Positions 8,041 to 17,299 are shown, counted from the stretch's first letter. The stretch is 64,000 bases of DNA from Novosphingobium subterraneum (GCF_000807925.1 NZ_JRVC01000022.1:62001-126000), one strand, 5' to 3'. Translations and numbers: made by a program. Notes: generated from the letters alone by a model not told the origin.

Positions 8041-11000
8041 TCAGAACGCGATGCTGAGCGAGGCGCGGATCGAGTAATCGACGCCGCCCTGGATCTGTTC
8101 GGCACCGCCGGCCAGCTGCCAGGTGTAGTCCATGCCGCCCATCAGCAGGCGCGCTTCGGACGTCCAGCCTGACTTCATGCGGTCGGCCACCAGGCGGAAC
8201 TGGTCGCCGTCCTCGAAGTTCGCCACCGTATCGCCGAGCGTTCCGGCGAGCCGTGCGCGGTAGCCGCCTTCCAGCTCAAGCGTGAGCGGGCGCTCGTCGC
8301 GGTTGACCTCGCCCGCGCTCCATGCGGCAGTGAGGCTTCCGGTGCCGGTCAGCAGGTCCGAGGTGCGCTTGGCGACGGACAGCGCGATCTGTTCGCTGCC
8401 GGTCTCGGTGTAGCCCTTTTCGCTCAGGCGGTAGTAATCGAACTTGGCCATCGGCTTGAGCGAGAGGTTGCCGCCGAGATCGGCACGGTAGGACACGCCG
8501 CCCTGGCCGCCTACGGTCCAGCCCTTCCACCGGCCATTGGCGGTGTACGTAAGAGCAGAGCCATTGACGGCGCCGGTGAACTGCCGCGTCGAATTCAGCG
8601 AGACACGGCCGCCCGAGGCCTTGGCAAAGGCGTAGAACGGACCGGAAGCGAGACGCCAGAACAGGCCAAGCTCGTAGTTGCTCGCATCGGTCTTCTGGTA
8701 GTCCGAGGTGGTGATGTCGCCCTTGGTATAAAGGAACGACAGGCCGAGATAGCCCGCGCCGATATCGCGCTCCAGCCCGGCCGACAGGCCCCAGCCCTTG
8801 ACCTCGAACGCCGCCGTGCCGGTCTGGTCCTTGGTCCCGCGGAAGTAGACCGGTTCGAACCAGCCGCCGACTTCGCTGATGTCGAAGATCGAGCTGTCGT
8901 CCATCAGGTGGCGCGATGCGATCCGGCCCGAACGGGTGACGAAATCGAACACGCCACCGGCATAGTCGGGCAGGAGCTGATTGAACTGGCCCTGCAGCGC
9001 GGCAGCATCCTCCACTTGCAGGAAACTGCTGCCAAGGTTGGCCACGGCCGTGCCCTGCTTGTAGATCGCATCATAGGCGGCGGCCTGCGGCGCGGTCAGG
9101 CCAAGCTGCGCCGCGGTCTTGCGCGTCACGGCCAGCACCAGGGTCTCGCCGACGCGGTTGATCGCGCCGTTGAACAGGACCGGCAGCTGGGTGTTGGTTG
9201 CATCGAACACCGGCGCACCGGTCAGCGTGTCTGCCTTGAGGAAAGTGTAGTTGCCGACCGCCTTGTCGAGCGAAGTGATCGTGGCGGTGACCTTCGAGCC
9301 GGTGGCGAAGGTCGCGGTGTTGACGTCGATCAGGGAGGAGGTGCCCGTGCTGCCGTCGATATAGACGTTGAGCGCACCGCCCGAGTTCACGGTGAGGCTG
9401 TCAAATGAGAGGGTCGCCGCGCTGCTTGCGCCGAACCTGCCGCCGTTGACCGTGACGTCCAGTTGGCCAGCATTGGCAAGGGTACCCGAGAAGATCGAGG
9501 TCCCTCCAAGGGTGAGCGTTCCCGCGTTTCCGCCAATGTCCAGCTTGCCGATGAAGAAGGCGGTGTCACCCATCGTCATCGTGGCCGTGCCCGCGCCGAA
9601 ATCGATGTTGCCGACATAGCCGCTGTCGCCCGAAAGCAGGACCGAATCGTTGCCCGCGCCGAGGAAGCTGTTGCCGAAGATCCGGCCCGAAGCCACGTCG
9701 AGCACGTCATTGCCGCTGCCGGTGTGGATGTTGCCGGTGATCGAGGTGTAGATCGTCGGGTTGGCGGAGTTGTAGCCGCTGGCGGCCTTCTCGGCGTCCT
9801 GCGCCTTCTTGTCGATCGCGTTGAGGTACTGCTTGATCGTCACGCCGCTGGTGTTGGCGGTCAGGTCGATCGCGCGCAGGTCATCGCCGCTTGTCCCCGA
9901 AACCGAGATGAACCCGGTGTTGTCGAGGCTGGTCAGCGTGCCCGACTTGTCCTGGATGGCATAGGCAGTGCCTTCGCCCGGCGAGGACAGCGTGGCCTTG
10001 ATCGTGCCGCTGTTCGACAGGCTGGGCACGGTCGAGCCTTCGTTGATCAGGATGGCGACTGCCTTCTGGTCGACCGTCGTCGCGCTGACCGTGCCCGAGA
10101 CGCCGATGCCGTTGGCCATGGTCACCGTGCCACCTTTGCCGCCGATCACGACCGCATAGGCATCGGTATTGCTGTAGACGGCATTGGCCGTGACGTTGCC
10201 GTCGAGCGCGAGCGAGAATTCGCCGTCGCGACCCTTGACCTTGCCGATCACGATGTCGCTCGCCGCGCCAACGAGGATGCCGGGGCTGTTGCCGACCGAG
10301 TTGATCGTGCCGGTGACTTCGGAGGCATCGGCCACGCCGTCGTTGTCCTCGTCGGTCTTGGTGCTGTCGAGGTCATAGGGGGCCGCGTCGAGCAGGATGC
10401 CGCCCGCGACGCTGCCGCCGATCTCCACTGCGGCCTTGCCGGTGCGCAAGTCGGTGCGGGAAAGCGTCTTCGTGGTGCCGGCGTCATTGGTGTAGGACGA
10501 GCTTTGCGAGATCGCGCCCTGTATGCGCACCGCGCCGCCGACATTGCCGCCAACGACAAGGCCCTGCGCGCCCGCGCCGACCACGGCAACGGTGCCTTCG
10601 ACCGTCACGTTGCCCGACACGCCCCTGGTGCCGATGCCGACGCTGTTGTCGCCCAGTACCTTGATCGTGCCGGTATTGGAAACGCTGCCGGTGAGGTCAG
10701 ACTTGGCGACCATGCCGCCCGAATTGAGGCCTTCGACGGTGATCGTGCCGGTGTTCTTGAGCGTTGCCGTGGTCGTCGCGCCTGCGCCGACCAGAATGCC
10801 ATAGCGGTTGCTGGCCGAAGCGATCGGGCCATCGACGGTGCCGTTGTTGTCGGTATCGGCGCCGTTGAAGCTTTCGGTCACGGTTATCGTGCCGCCGTTG
10901 GTCACCGTGGTGTTGCGCCCGGCCTCGACGGTGATTCCGGTGTCGCCGTCCTTGCCGCCGGTGTTGGTGATGGTGCCGCCCGATGCGACGGTGGCGGTGT

Positions 11001-11217
11001 TGTTCGAATCGACCGTGACCGCGGTGCCGCCCGAGCCCAGCGTGATGGTGCCGCCACTGGCGACGGTGACGTTCCCGGCGGTCGAGGTCTTGAGCGGCGC
11101 GGTGGTGCTGGTGCTGACGGTGGTGTCGGCATGGGCCGCCTGAGGCGCCATGAGGACGAGAGCCAGAGAGGCTCCAGTCAGCGTCGACAGAATGGTTGTG
11201 CTGTGAAGACGGTCCAT
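8041..11217 (-). CDS. Autotransporter (type V secretion) with Gly/Thr-rich passenger
   Basis: This 1058-residue protein has a signal peptide ending in AHA (residue 29). Its long passenger is rich in short Gly/Ser/Thr/Val repeats (SGGTITLGSGGT and similar), predicted to form a beta-helix. Roughly the last 280 residues form the autotransporter barrel, starting near GWFEPVYFRGTKDQ and ending in the expected terminal Phe (SLSIAF). The passenger contains two Asp-rich loops, DTDNNGTVDG (about residue 120) and DEDNDGVAD (about residue 290), that resemble EF-hand or type 3 calcium loops. It is divergent from an ECF sigma factor gene, with outward-facing GGGAACT motifs between them, so sigma control is plausible. 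Adhesion or surface display is inferred. Confidence 0.9.
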   Translation of the reverse strand: MDRLHSTTILSTLTGASLALVLMAPQAAHADTTVSTSTTAPLKTSTAGNVTVASGGTITLGSGGTAVTVDSNNTATVASGGTITNTGGKDGDTGITVEAGRNTTVTNGGTITVTESFNGADTDNNGTVDGPIASASNRYGILVGAGATTTATLKNTGTITVEGLNSGGMVAKSDLTGSVSNTGTIKVLGDNSVGIGTRGVSGNVTVEGTVAVVGAGAQGLVVGGNVGGAVRIQGAISQSSSYTNDAGTTKTLSRTDLRTGKAAVEIGGSVAGGILLDAAPYDLDSTKTDEDNDGVADASEVTGTINSVGNSPGILVGAASDIVIGKVKGRDGEFSLALDGNVTANAVYSNTDAYAVVIGGKGGTVTMANGIGVSGTVSATTVDQKAVAILINEGSTVPSLSNSGTIKATLSSPGEGTAYAIQDKSGTLTSLDNTGFISVSGTSGDDLRAIDLTANTSGVTIKQYLNAIDKKAQDAEKAASGYNSANPTIYTSITGNIHTGSGNDVLDVASGRIFGNSFLGAGNDSVLLSGDSGYVGNIDFGAGTATMTMGDTAFFIGKLDIGGNAGTLTLGGTSIFSGTLANAGQLDVTVNGGRFGASSAATLSFDSLTVNSGGALNVYIDGSTGTSSLIDVNTATFATGSKVTATITSLDKAVGNYTFLKADTLTGAPVFDATNTQLPVLFNGAINRVGETLVLAVTRKTAAQLGLTAPQAAAYDAIYKQGTAVANLGSSFLQVEDAAALQGQFNQLLPDYAGGVFDFVTRSGRIASRHLMDDSSIFDISEVGGWFEPVYFRGTKDQTGTAAFEVKGWGLSAGLERDIGAGYLGLSFLYTKGDITTSDYQKTDASNYELGLFWRLASGPFYAFAKASGGRVSLNSTRQFTGAVNGSALTYTANGRWKGWTVGGQGGVSYRADLGGNLSLKPMAKFDYYRLSEKGYTETGSEQIALSVAKRTSDLLTGTGSLTAAWSAGEVNRDERPLTLELEGGYRARLAGTLGDTVANFEDGDQFRLVADRMKSGWTSEARLLMGGMDYTWQLAGGAEQIQGGVDYSIRASLSIAF

Positions 11218-11425
11218 AAACCCCTCATGAATTCCGATAAAGATGGCCCGCGCCGGGGTGCGGTCGGCGCGGGCCGAGTGCCGGATGGCGAGGCAGGCCC
11301 CGCTGTCCGATCGACAGGTCGGAGGACTTGTGGCCGCAAAGCCGGTTGCCTCCGCGGGACCTAACGGAGCGCGCCGGCCAACCCTTCGCCGGGGCGTGCA
11401 AATAATTGCGACGAACCGTGTCTTA

Positions 11426-11458
11426 AGTTCCCGTAAATCTGTTGTTCACTTGGGAACT
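11426..11458. promoter_or_regulatory. Outward-facing GGGAACT motifs between autotransporter and ECF sigma genes
   Basis: AGTTCCC at 11426-11432 and GGGAACT at 11452-11458 form a perfect inverted repeat with a 19-base spacer. Read outward on each strand, both give GGGAACT, which resembles the GGAAC -35 element of many ECF sigma promoters. No convincing -10 element was recognised. If the right-hand motif is a -35 element, the sigma gene probably starts downstream of 11473. Confidence 0.4.
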
Positions 11459-11472
11459 GGCAGGCAGGGTAC

Positions 11473-12171
11473 GTGGAATCCCCTGCGCTTGGGCCGGGGA
11501 TTGGTGCGAAACGGCGGGTATCCTTGACCTTCTACGGCGATCTGCGCTCGGAAGCGGTGTCGGCTGAGGACAGCCCGATTCCCGCTGCGGATCCGATCCA
11601 TCGCGAGGCGCTGGATGACGCGGCCCTCATGCGCGAGGTTGCGCGCGGGTCGGTCGACGCCTTCACGCTGCTGGTCGATCGCCATTCGCCCGCGCTCTAT
11701 CGCGTGGCCATGCGCATGCTGTCCGATGCGGCCGAGGCCGAGGACGTGCTGCAGGACTGCTTTGCCCGCCTGTGGCAGAACGCCCCGCGCTGGACGCCGA
11801 CCGGCGCTGGCCTTGTCGGCTGGCTGCACCGCGTGACGATGAACCTGTGCTTCGATCGCAAGCGCCGCTTCCGCGTGGTTACGGTCGAGGCGTTGCCCGA
11901 TCCGGCGGACGAAACGCCTCTCGCCGATCGCCGAATCGAGGCCGATCAGGCATCCCGGGCGGTGGCAGCCGCGCTGGCGGACTTGCCAGAGCGTTATCGC
12001 GCAGCATTGGTCCTTTGTTATTACGAAGGTTTTTCCAACGCCCTTGCAGCCGAGGTGCTTGATCTCAATATCAAGGCGATGGAATCGCTGCTGTTCAGGG
12101 CCCGCAGGCAGATGCGCACGCTGTTGGAAGCGCGCGACGTCGGTTGTGCCGATCTCGAGGCCCACGCGTGA
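11473..12171 (+). CDS. ECF (sigma-70 family) RNA polymerase sigma factor
   Basis: Sigma region 2 is clear (DAFTLLVDRHSPALYRVAMR, then AEDVLQDCFARLWQ). So is region 4 (LPERYRAALVLCYYEGFSNA, then NIKAMESLLFRARRQM). Only regions 2 and 4 are present, as in ECF sigma factors. The start is uncertain: GTG at 11473 gives 232 residues, TTG at 11524 gives 215, and ATG at 11629 gives 180 but begins at the edge of region 2. No start has a strong ribosome site. The stop overlaps the ATG of the next gene (TGATG), indicating translational coupling with the putative anti-sigma factor. The divergent autotransporter is a candidate target. Confidence 0.88.
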   Translation: MESPALGPGIGAKRRVSLTFYGDLRSEAVSAEDSPIPAADPIHREALDDAALMREVARGSVDAFTLLVDRHSPALYRVAMRMLSDAAEAEDVLQDCFARLWQNAPRWTPTGAGLVGWLHRVTMNLCFDRKRRFRVVTVEALPDPADETPLADRRIEADQASRAVAAALADLPERYRAALVLCYYEGFSNALAAEVLDLNIKAMESLLFRARRQMRTLLEARDVGCADLEAHA

Positions 12172-12938
12172 TGGCGCGCGAGGTTCCCGTCTCCCCCGCG
12201 AAGGCCAGCGCGGCGCTTGATGCGATGCTGAACAAGGCGCCGCGTCCTGCAATGCCGCCGGGGCTTGCGGCGCGGATCGTGGCACAGGCTACGGCGTTGC
12301 CGCAGCTTTCCGCCGAAGCCGCACCCCTCGCAGAGCCGTCGACGCCGCGCGAAACGGCGCAGGTGATTCCATTCACTGGCGCTGAAGCTCGCCCCGCTCG
12401 GGTGGCTGCGCCTTCGCGCGTGCGGTTTGCCGTCGGCGGCCTTGCCGCTGCTGCGGCAGCTATTGCCGCCGTCGTGCTGCTCGGCCAGCCAGCGCACAAC
12501 CCGGTTCAACCGGGCGGGCCAACCACTGTGATGGCGCGGCAGCAACCCGCAGCCCAGCCCTCCGCAATCGCGGTGCCTGCGGCAGAAACTCCGGTGCAAT
12601 TGGCGCAAGTCCCCCTGCCTCCGGCGGCGCGCGGAAGCGGTGCGGCGGCTGAAAAGAGGCCGGATGCACAGGAGTTGGTCCCGGTAGCGCCGCCCGTGGC
12701 AGTGCCCGAAGCGCAGCTTGCGTCGACCCCGGCGCAGCCCTCGCGCGAGACTGCCGGGCCTACTTCCGACCCTTCGCCCCGCCCGGCATTGCCGCGCGGT
12801 TTGATGGGACCGCCGGCACCGCAGCAGGGCTGGGGCTTTTCGGGCGGGGCGCCGGGCGCAGGCCTTCCGGGCGGGCAGGCGCTGCCCAGCCAGACAACGG
12901 GGTCCGCCCCGCCGCCACCTCCCCCGCCGGGCAACTAG
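12171..12938 (+). CDS. Membrane-anchored, proline-rich putative anti-sigma factor
   Basis: This 255-residue protein overlaps the sigma factor stop by one base. Residues 1-80 are a cytoplasmic, Ala/Pro-rich segment. One transmembrane helix lies at about residues 85-104. The remainder is a Pro/Ala/Gln-rich, low-complexity periplasmic region ending in a run of prolines. No zinc-binding HxxxCxxC anti-sigma motif is visible. The anti-sigma role is inferred from gene order, coupling and topology. The sequence alone would be called hypothetical. Confidence 0.65.
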   Translation: MAREVPVSPAKASAALDAMLNKAPRPAMPPGLAARIVAQATALPQLSAEAAPLAEPSTPRETAQVIPFTGAEARPARVAAPSRVRFAVGGLAAAAAAIAAVVLLGQPAHNPVQPGGPTTVMARQQPAAQPSAIAVPAAETPVQLAQVPLPPAARGSGAAAEKRPDAQELVPVAPPVAVPEAQLASTPAQPSRETAGPTSDPSPRPALPRGLMGPPAPQQGWGFSGGAPGAGLPGGQALPSQTTGSAPPPPPPPGN

Positions 12939-12971
12939 CCGCAGCCTTGACGCTCGGCTAAGGGCTTGGCC

Positions 12972-13463
12972 ATGCAACAAGAACCGATCCTCGTGCTGAC
13001 CACTGGCGGCACCATCGACAAGGCCTATTTCGACGCATTGAGCGAATACCAGATCGTCGAGAGCGGAATCCCCGCGCTGATCGCCGAGGCGCGCGTGGCG
13101 CTGCCGTTCCGGGTGATGGAACTGATGCGCAAGGACAGCCTCGAACTGACCGACGCCGACCGCGCGCTGATTGCCGCCGCGGTGCGCGAGGCGCCCGAGC
13201 GCCATGTCGTCATTACCCATGGCACGGATACGATGACCGAAACGGCCAAGGCGCTCAGCGACATTGCCGGCAAGACCATCGTGCTGACGGGCGCCCTGTC
13301 ACCGGCGCGCTTTGCCGAGACCGACGCGCACTTCAATCTCGGCATGGCCTTCGCCACGGCGCAGGTGGCGGCGCCCGGCGTGTGGATCGCGATGAGCGGC
13401 CAGGTGTTCGATGGCCTCAAGGTTCGCAAGGACCGCGCGGCCGGCAAGTTCGTGAGCGTCTGA
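12972..13463 (+). CDS. Short asparaginase-domain protein
   Basis: This 163-residue protein carries both threonine motifs of bacterial asparaginases: LTTGGTIDK near the N-terminus and HGTDTMTETA near residue 82. Later come TGALSPARF and a C-terminal KVRKDRAAGKF. Classical asparaginases have about 330 residues in two domains, so only the N-terminal domain is present. The frame ends in a normal stop with no continuation downstream, and a short stand-alone form is the likely natural state. Deamidase activity on asparagine or another substrate is inferred. ATG at 12972 was chosen over TTG at 12966. Confidence 0.75.
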   Translation: MQQEPILVLTTGGTIDKAYFDALSEYQIVESGIPALIAEARVALPFRVMELMRKDSLELTDADRALIAAAVREAPERHVVITHGTDTMTETAKALSDIAGKTIVLTGALSPARFAETDAHFNLGMAFATAQVAAPGVWIAMSGQVFDGLKVRKDRAAGKFVSV

Positions 13464-13485
13464 CCTCACGAACCTGCCCAGCCGG

Positions 13486-15189
13486 TCAAGCCGTAAGGAA
13501 TTCCTTGGTATAGCGTTCGCGCAGGGTGCGCTTGTCGACCTTCTCGGTGCCGAGACGTGGGAGAGGTTCCGTCACTTCCCAGAAGCGCACCGGGATCTTG
13601 AATGGAGCGATGTGCGCCTTGAGGAATTCGCGCAGTTCCTCCTCGGTGGCCGAGCAGTCCTCCTTCGCAAGGTAAACGGCGGCGGGCACTTCGCCGAACT
13701 TCTCGTCGGGCAGGCCGAACACACTGGCTTCGGCGATGCAGGGGTGAGCGTAGATCGCGCTTTCCACCTCGATGCACGAGATATTCTCGCCACCGCGAAT
13801 GATGATGTCCTTCTTGCGGTCGACGATGAACAGGTAGCCTTCCGGATCGAGGTAGCCGAGGTCGCCGGTGCGGAAGTAGCCATCGGGCATGATCGCTTCG
13901 CGCGTGGCCTTCTCGTTGTCCCAATAGCCGAGGAAATTGCAGATCGAGCGGATCGACACCTCGCCAACCTGGCCTTGCGGCAGCGGCTTGCCATCATCGT
14001 CGAGGATGGCGAGATCGACCAGCGGGCGCGAGGCCGTGCCGGTGCTGCCGGGCTTGGCGAGGTAGTTCTCGTTCAGGTTGCCGCAGCCGACGCCATTGGT
14101 CTCGGTCAGGCCATAGCCCAGCAACGGGAAGGCATGGGGCAGTGCCTTGCGGATGCGGTCGACGTGCTCGACCGGGCGCGGCGCGCCACCGGCGGCGAAC
14201 GAGACGCAGGTCGAAAGATCGTACTTGTCGCGGTCCGGATGGGTGGCGATCTCGAAGCTCATCAGCGGTACGCCGACGAAGTAGGTCACCTTCTCGCGCT
14301 CGATCAGGCGCATTGCCTCCACTGCGTCCCACTTGGGCATCAGTACCAGCTTGCGACCCAGCGCGAAGGACTGGAGGAACACCGGCACTTCGCCGGTCAC
14401 ATGGAACAGCGGCACGTTTACCAGCGTTACCGGCTGCGAACCTTCTGCCGGGCCTTCGCCCCGCGCCGTCAGGATCGCCAGCATCGCCGCCGACTGGCAG
14501 ACGTAGTTCATCGTGCCCTGCACGACACCGCGGTGATCGGAATAGGCGCCCTTGGCCATGCCGGTGGAGCCCGAGGTGAACAGCACCGTGGCCAGATCGT
14601 CTCCGGTAAGGTCGGGCAGGATGGTTTCCATTCCGCCACCGTTTGCGAGCAGCGCGGCAAGGCCCTCTTCGTAAGGGCAATCGTGGCCCATCGGCAGGAG
14701 CTGCGCGCCGTGCGCGTGACCTTCGAGCCGGGCGGCACGCGCAGCGTCGGCAATGACGAAGCGGCACTTCACCAGATCGATGCCGTGGGCCAGTTCCTCG
14801 CCCTGCCACCAGCCGTTGAGCAGGGTGGCGCAACCGCCTGCCATCAGCACGCCCATGTAGGCGATGACCCAGTTGGCCGAATTGCGTGCCGCCAGCCCGA
14901 CGCGTTCGCCCTTCTGCAGCTTCAGCCCTTCGACCAGACCACCCGCGACATGGCGCGCCGCCTTGTAGACATCGGCAAAGCTCAGGCGGGTGTCACCATC
15001 GACGATGAAGGTCTTCTCACCCTGCGTCGCGCAGAAGTAGGCAAAGTAGGCCGGCAGGTGCGGCGGTGCGGCGGCGATCATCGGCAACTGCTGCCCGAAC
15101 CGCTCGATGGGGACGGTGTGGAACATGCCACCTTCGGCAGTGAGCGCGCCAAAGGCGCTGTCCATGGCGAGGTCCAGCTCGGTCTTCAT
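13486..15189 (-). CDS. Class I adenylate-forming acyl-CoA synthetase
   Basis: This enzyme activates a carboxylic acid to its CoA thioester using ATP (567 residues). Family motifs are the P-loop-like LFTSGSTGMAKGAYSDHRG, GYGLTETNGVG, YFRTGDLGYLDPEG, DRKKDIIIRGGENISCIEVE, and the C-terminal lysine region GTEKVDKRTLRERY. I chose the ATG at 15189, preceded by AAAGGG; the frame stays open upstream to 15411 but that part lacks family character. The substrate is not evident; medium/long-chain fatty or aromatic acids are likely. It is convergent with the asparaginase-like gene. Confidence 0.88.
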   Translation of the reverse strand: MKTELDLAMDSAFGALTAEGGMFHTVPIERFGQQLPMIAAAPPHLPAYFAYFCATQGEKTFIVDGDTRLSFADVYKAARHVAGGLVEGLKLQKGERVGLAARNSANWVIAYMGVLMAGGCATLLNGWWQGEELAHGIDLVKCRFVIADAARAARLEGHAHGAQLLPMGHDCPYEEGLAALLANGGGMETILPDLTGDDLATVLFTSGSTGMAKGAYSDHRGVVQGTMNYVCQSAAMLAILTARGEGPAEGSQPVTLVNVPLFHVTGEVPVFLQSFALGRKLVLMPKWDAVEAMRLIEREKVTYFVGVPLMSFEIATHPDRDKYDLSTCVSFAAGGAPRPVEHVDRIRKALPHAFPLLGYGLTETNGVGCGNLNENYLAKPGSTGTASRPLVDLAILDDDGKPLPQGQVGEVSIRSICNFLGYWDNEKATREAIMPDGYFRTGDLGYLDPEGYLFIVDRKKDIIIRGGENISCIEVESAIYAHPCIAEASVFGLPDEKFGEVPAAVYLAKEDCSATEEELREFLKAHIAPFKIPVRFWEVTEPLPRLGTEKVDKRTLRERYTKEFLTA

Positions 15190-15356
15190 GTTACCCTTTC
15201 GTCTCCTCACCCTGACGCTGTCTTGTTTCGCGCCTTTTTCGGGTTTGCCTGCAACCTTTTCCCTGTGCCAATACGTTACCTCATCGGGCGCGTTTGACAG
15301 CACGAAAACGGGCCAACCAAAACATTCTGTCCTGAAAGTTCTAGGGAGTTCATCTC

Positions 15357-16256
15357 TTGCTGTCACTAGTGTCAACAGCAACCGCGCTTGCCGTAGCGTC
15401 GGCATCCGCAACTGCCGGACATGCGCCGATTCGCTGGGAGGATCTGGGCGTCGGGCCGATCGCGCTCGATCTCGGGTTCTTTGCGCTCAAATGGTATTCG
15501 CTGGCCTATCTTGCCGGGATCGTTCTGGGCTACTGGCACCTTTTGAAGATGCTGCGTCAGCCCGGTGCGCCGATGGCGCAGCGCCATGCCGACGACCTGT
15601 TCTTCTATGCAACGCTCGGCATCATCCTGGGCGGGCGGCTGGGCTATGCGATCTTCTATGCCCCCGAACTGCTGACGCATCCGGAGAACCTGATCAAGCT
15701 GTGGGAAGGCGGGATGAGCTTCCACGGCGGGTTGATCGGCACTGTGCTGGCGATCGCCTGGGTATCCTGGCGCGGCAAGCTCAACTTCGTGCGCGTGTGC
15801 GACTACATCTCGGTCTGCGTGCCGTTTGGCCTGCTGTTCGGCCGTCTGGCAAACTTCGCCAATGGCGAACTGTGGGGCCGCGAGGCCGGTCCCGGCGTGC
15901 CTTGGGCGATGGTTTTCCCCGGCGGCGGACCGGTCGCCCGTCACCCCAGCCAGCTCTACGAGGCCATCCTGGAAGGACTCGTGCTGGCGATCGTCCTGCT
16001 TGTGCTGTTCTGGAAGACCAGGGCACGCTGGCGGCCCGGCCTGCTCGTCGGCACCTTCACGCTGGGCTATGCCCTGTCGCGCTTCACCGTCGAGTTCTTC
16101 CGCGAGCCCGATGCCCAGCTGCTGGACCTTGCCATGCAGAGCGGCCTTTCGATGGGGCAGTGGCTGACCGTCCCGATGATGGCCGTGGGTCTGTTCTTCC
16201 TGCTGCGCGGCTTGATGCGCCAACCCGTGGCAACGGGCGGAGCGCTTCCGGCGTGA
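15357..16256 (+). CDS. lgt: Prolipoprotein diacylglyceryl transferase
   Basis: Lgt transfers diacylglycerol from phosphatidylglycerol to the lipobox cysteine of prolipoproteins in the inner membrane. The 299-residue protein has several transmembrane helices and the family signature around GRLANFANGELWGR, together with GGRLGYAIFY, SFHGGLIGT and the conserved HPSQLYEA. A TTG start at 15357 is supported by AGGGAG nine bases upstream; GTG at 15369 is too far from that site. Its stop overlaps the start of the methyltransferase gene (GTGA), so the two are co-translated. Confidence 0.95.
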   Translation: MLSLVSTATALAVASASATAGHAPIRWEDLGVGPIALDLGFFALKWYSLAYLAGIVLGYWHLLKMLRQPGAPMAQRHADDLFFYATLGIILGGRLGYAIFYAPELLTHPENLIKLWEGGMSFHGGLIGTVLAIAWVSWRGKLNFVRVCDYISVCVPFGLLFGRLANFANGELWGREAGPGVPWAMVFPGGGPVARHPSQLYEAILEGLVLAIVLLVLFWKTRARWRPGLLVGTFTLGYALSRFTVEFFREPDAQLLDLAMQSGLSMGQWLTVPMMAVGLFFLLRGLMRQPVATGGALPA

Positions 16257-17299
16257 GTGCATCGCTGCTGGAGACCTTCGCCCGCCTGATCGCCAATACC
16301 GGTCCGATCAGCGTGGCGCACTACATGGCAGAATCCAACGCGCGCTATTACTCCAGCCGCGATCCTTTCGGAACGGCGGGCGATTTCATCACCGCGCCCG
16401 AAATCAGCCAGATGTTCGGCGAACTGATCGGCCTGTGGATGGCCGACATCTGGATTCGCGCCGGGCGGCCCGAGCCGATTCACTATGTCGAGCTTGGGCC
16501 GGGGCGCGGCACGCTGGCACGCGATGCGCTGGGCGCGGCGCGCCGCTATGGCCTGACGCCCCGCGTGCATTTCGTGGAGACGAGCACCGCGCTCAAGGCG
16601 CTGCAGCTCGAACTCCATCCCGCAGCCTTCTGGCATGCCGACCTGTCGACCTTGCCGACCGACGGCCCCCTGCTGATCATTGCCAACGAGTTCCTCGATG
16701 CGCTGCCGGTGCGTCAGCTTGTGCGCACGCCGGCTGGCTGGCGCGAACGCATGGTCGGCATTGCCGACGGGCGCCTGATCCCGGTCGCAGGGACGGCGCC
16801 GATGGATGCCGCCGTGCCGCAGGGGCGGCATGAAGCACCGGAAGGCACGATTCTCGAAACATCCCCGGCTTCGGCAGCGGTCGTCTACGAAGTGGCGGGC
16901 AGGCTGGCCGGGCAGGGCGGCGCCGCGCTGTTCATCGACTATGGCCATGCCGAACCCCGCACCGGCTCCTCGCTCCAGGCGGTGCGCGCGCATCGCAAGG
17001 TCGATGTCTTTTCCAATCCGGGCGACGCGGACCTGACCGCGCATGTCGATTTTTCGGCACTGGCTCCGATCGCGCTGTCGCGCGGAGTGCAATGGCTCGG
17101 CACGGTCGAACAGGGGCGCTGGCTGCGCGCGCTGGGGATCGATGCGCGGGCAGACGCGCTGGCGGCCTATGCGCCGCCCCATGCCGAGGCAATCCAGGCC
17201 GCGCGCGAACGGTTGACTGGCGAAGGGCAGATGGGTGTCCTGTTCAAGGTCATGGGACTCGCAGGGCCGCATTGGCCACAGGGCGCCGGATTCGCCTGA
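16253..17299 (+). CDS. SAM-dependent methyltransferase of the MidA/NDUFAF7 family
   Basis: This 348-residue protein starts at a GTG overlapping the lgt stop. Family motifs are YYSSRDPFGTAGDFITAPEI near the N-terminus, the SAM-binding VELGPGRGTLARD, IANEFLDALPVRQ and FIDYGHAE. In mitochondria NDUFAF7/MidA methylates an arginine in the NDUFS2 subunit of complex I. The bacterial role is presumably similar but is inferred. The frame stays open far upstream, but the protein starts only at 16253. Confidence 0.88.
   Translation: MSASLLETFARLIANTGPISVAHYMAESNARYYSSRDPFGTAGDFITAPEISQMFGELIGLWMADIWIRAGRPEPIHYVELGPGRGTLARDALGAARRYGLTPRVHFVETSTALKALQLELHPAAFWHADLSTLPTDGPLLIIANEFLDALPVRQLVRTPAGWRERMVGIADGRLIPVAGTAPMDAAVPQGRHEAPEGTILETSPASAAVVYEVAGRLAGQGGAALFIDYGHAEPRTGSSLQAVRAHRKVDVFSNPGDADLTAHVDFSALAPIALSRGVQWLGTVEQGRWLRALGIDARADALAAYAPPHAEAIQAARERLTGEGQMGVLFKVMGLAGPHWPQGAGFA

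Noticed and set aside
9463..11364. A 633-codon plus-strand open frame
   Set aside because: It is antisense to the autotransporter passenger; it has an Asp/Val/Gly-rich shadow composition and no domain.
15107..16252. Upstream extension of the MidA-like methyltransferase frame
   Set aside because: It overlaps lgt in another frame; the methyltransferase family starts at the GTG at 16253.
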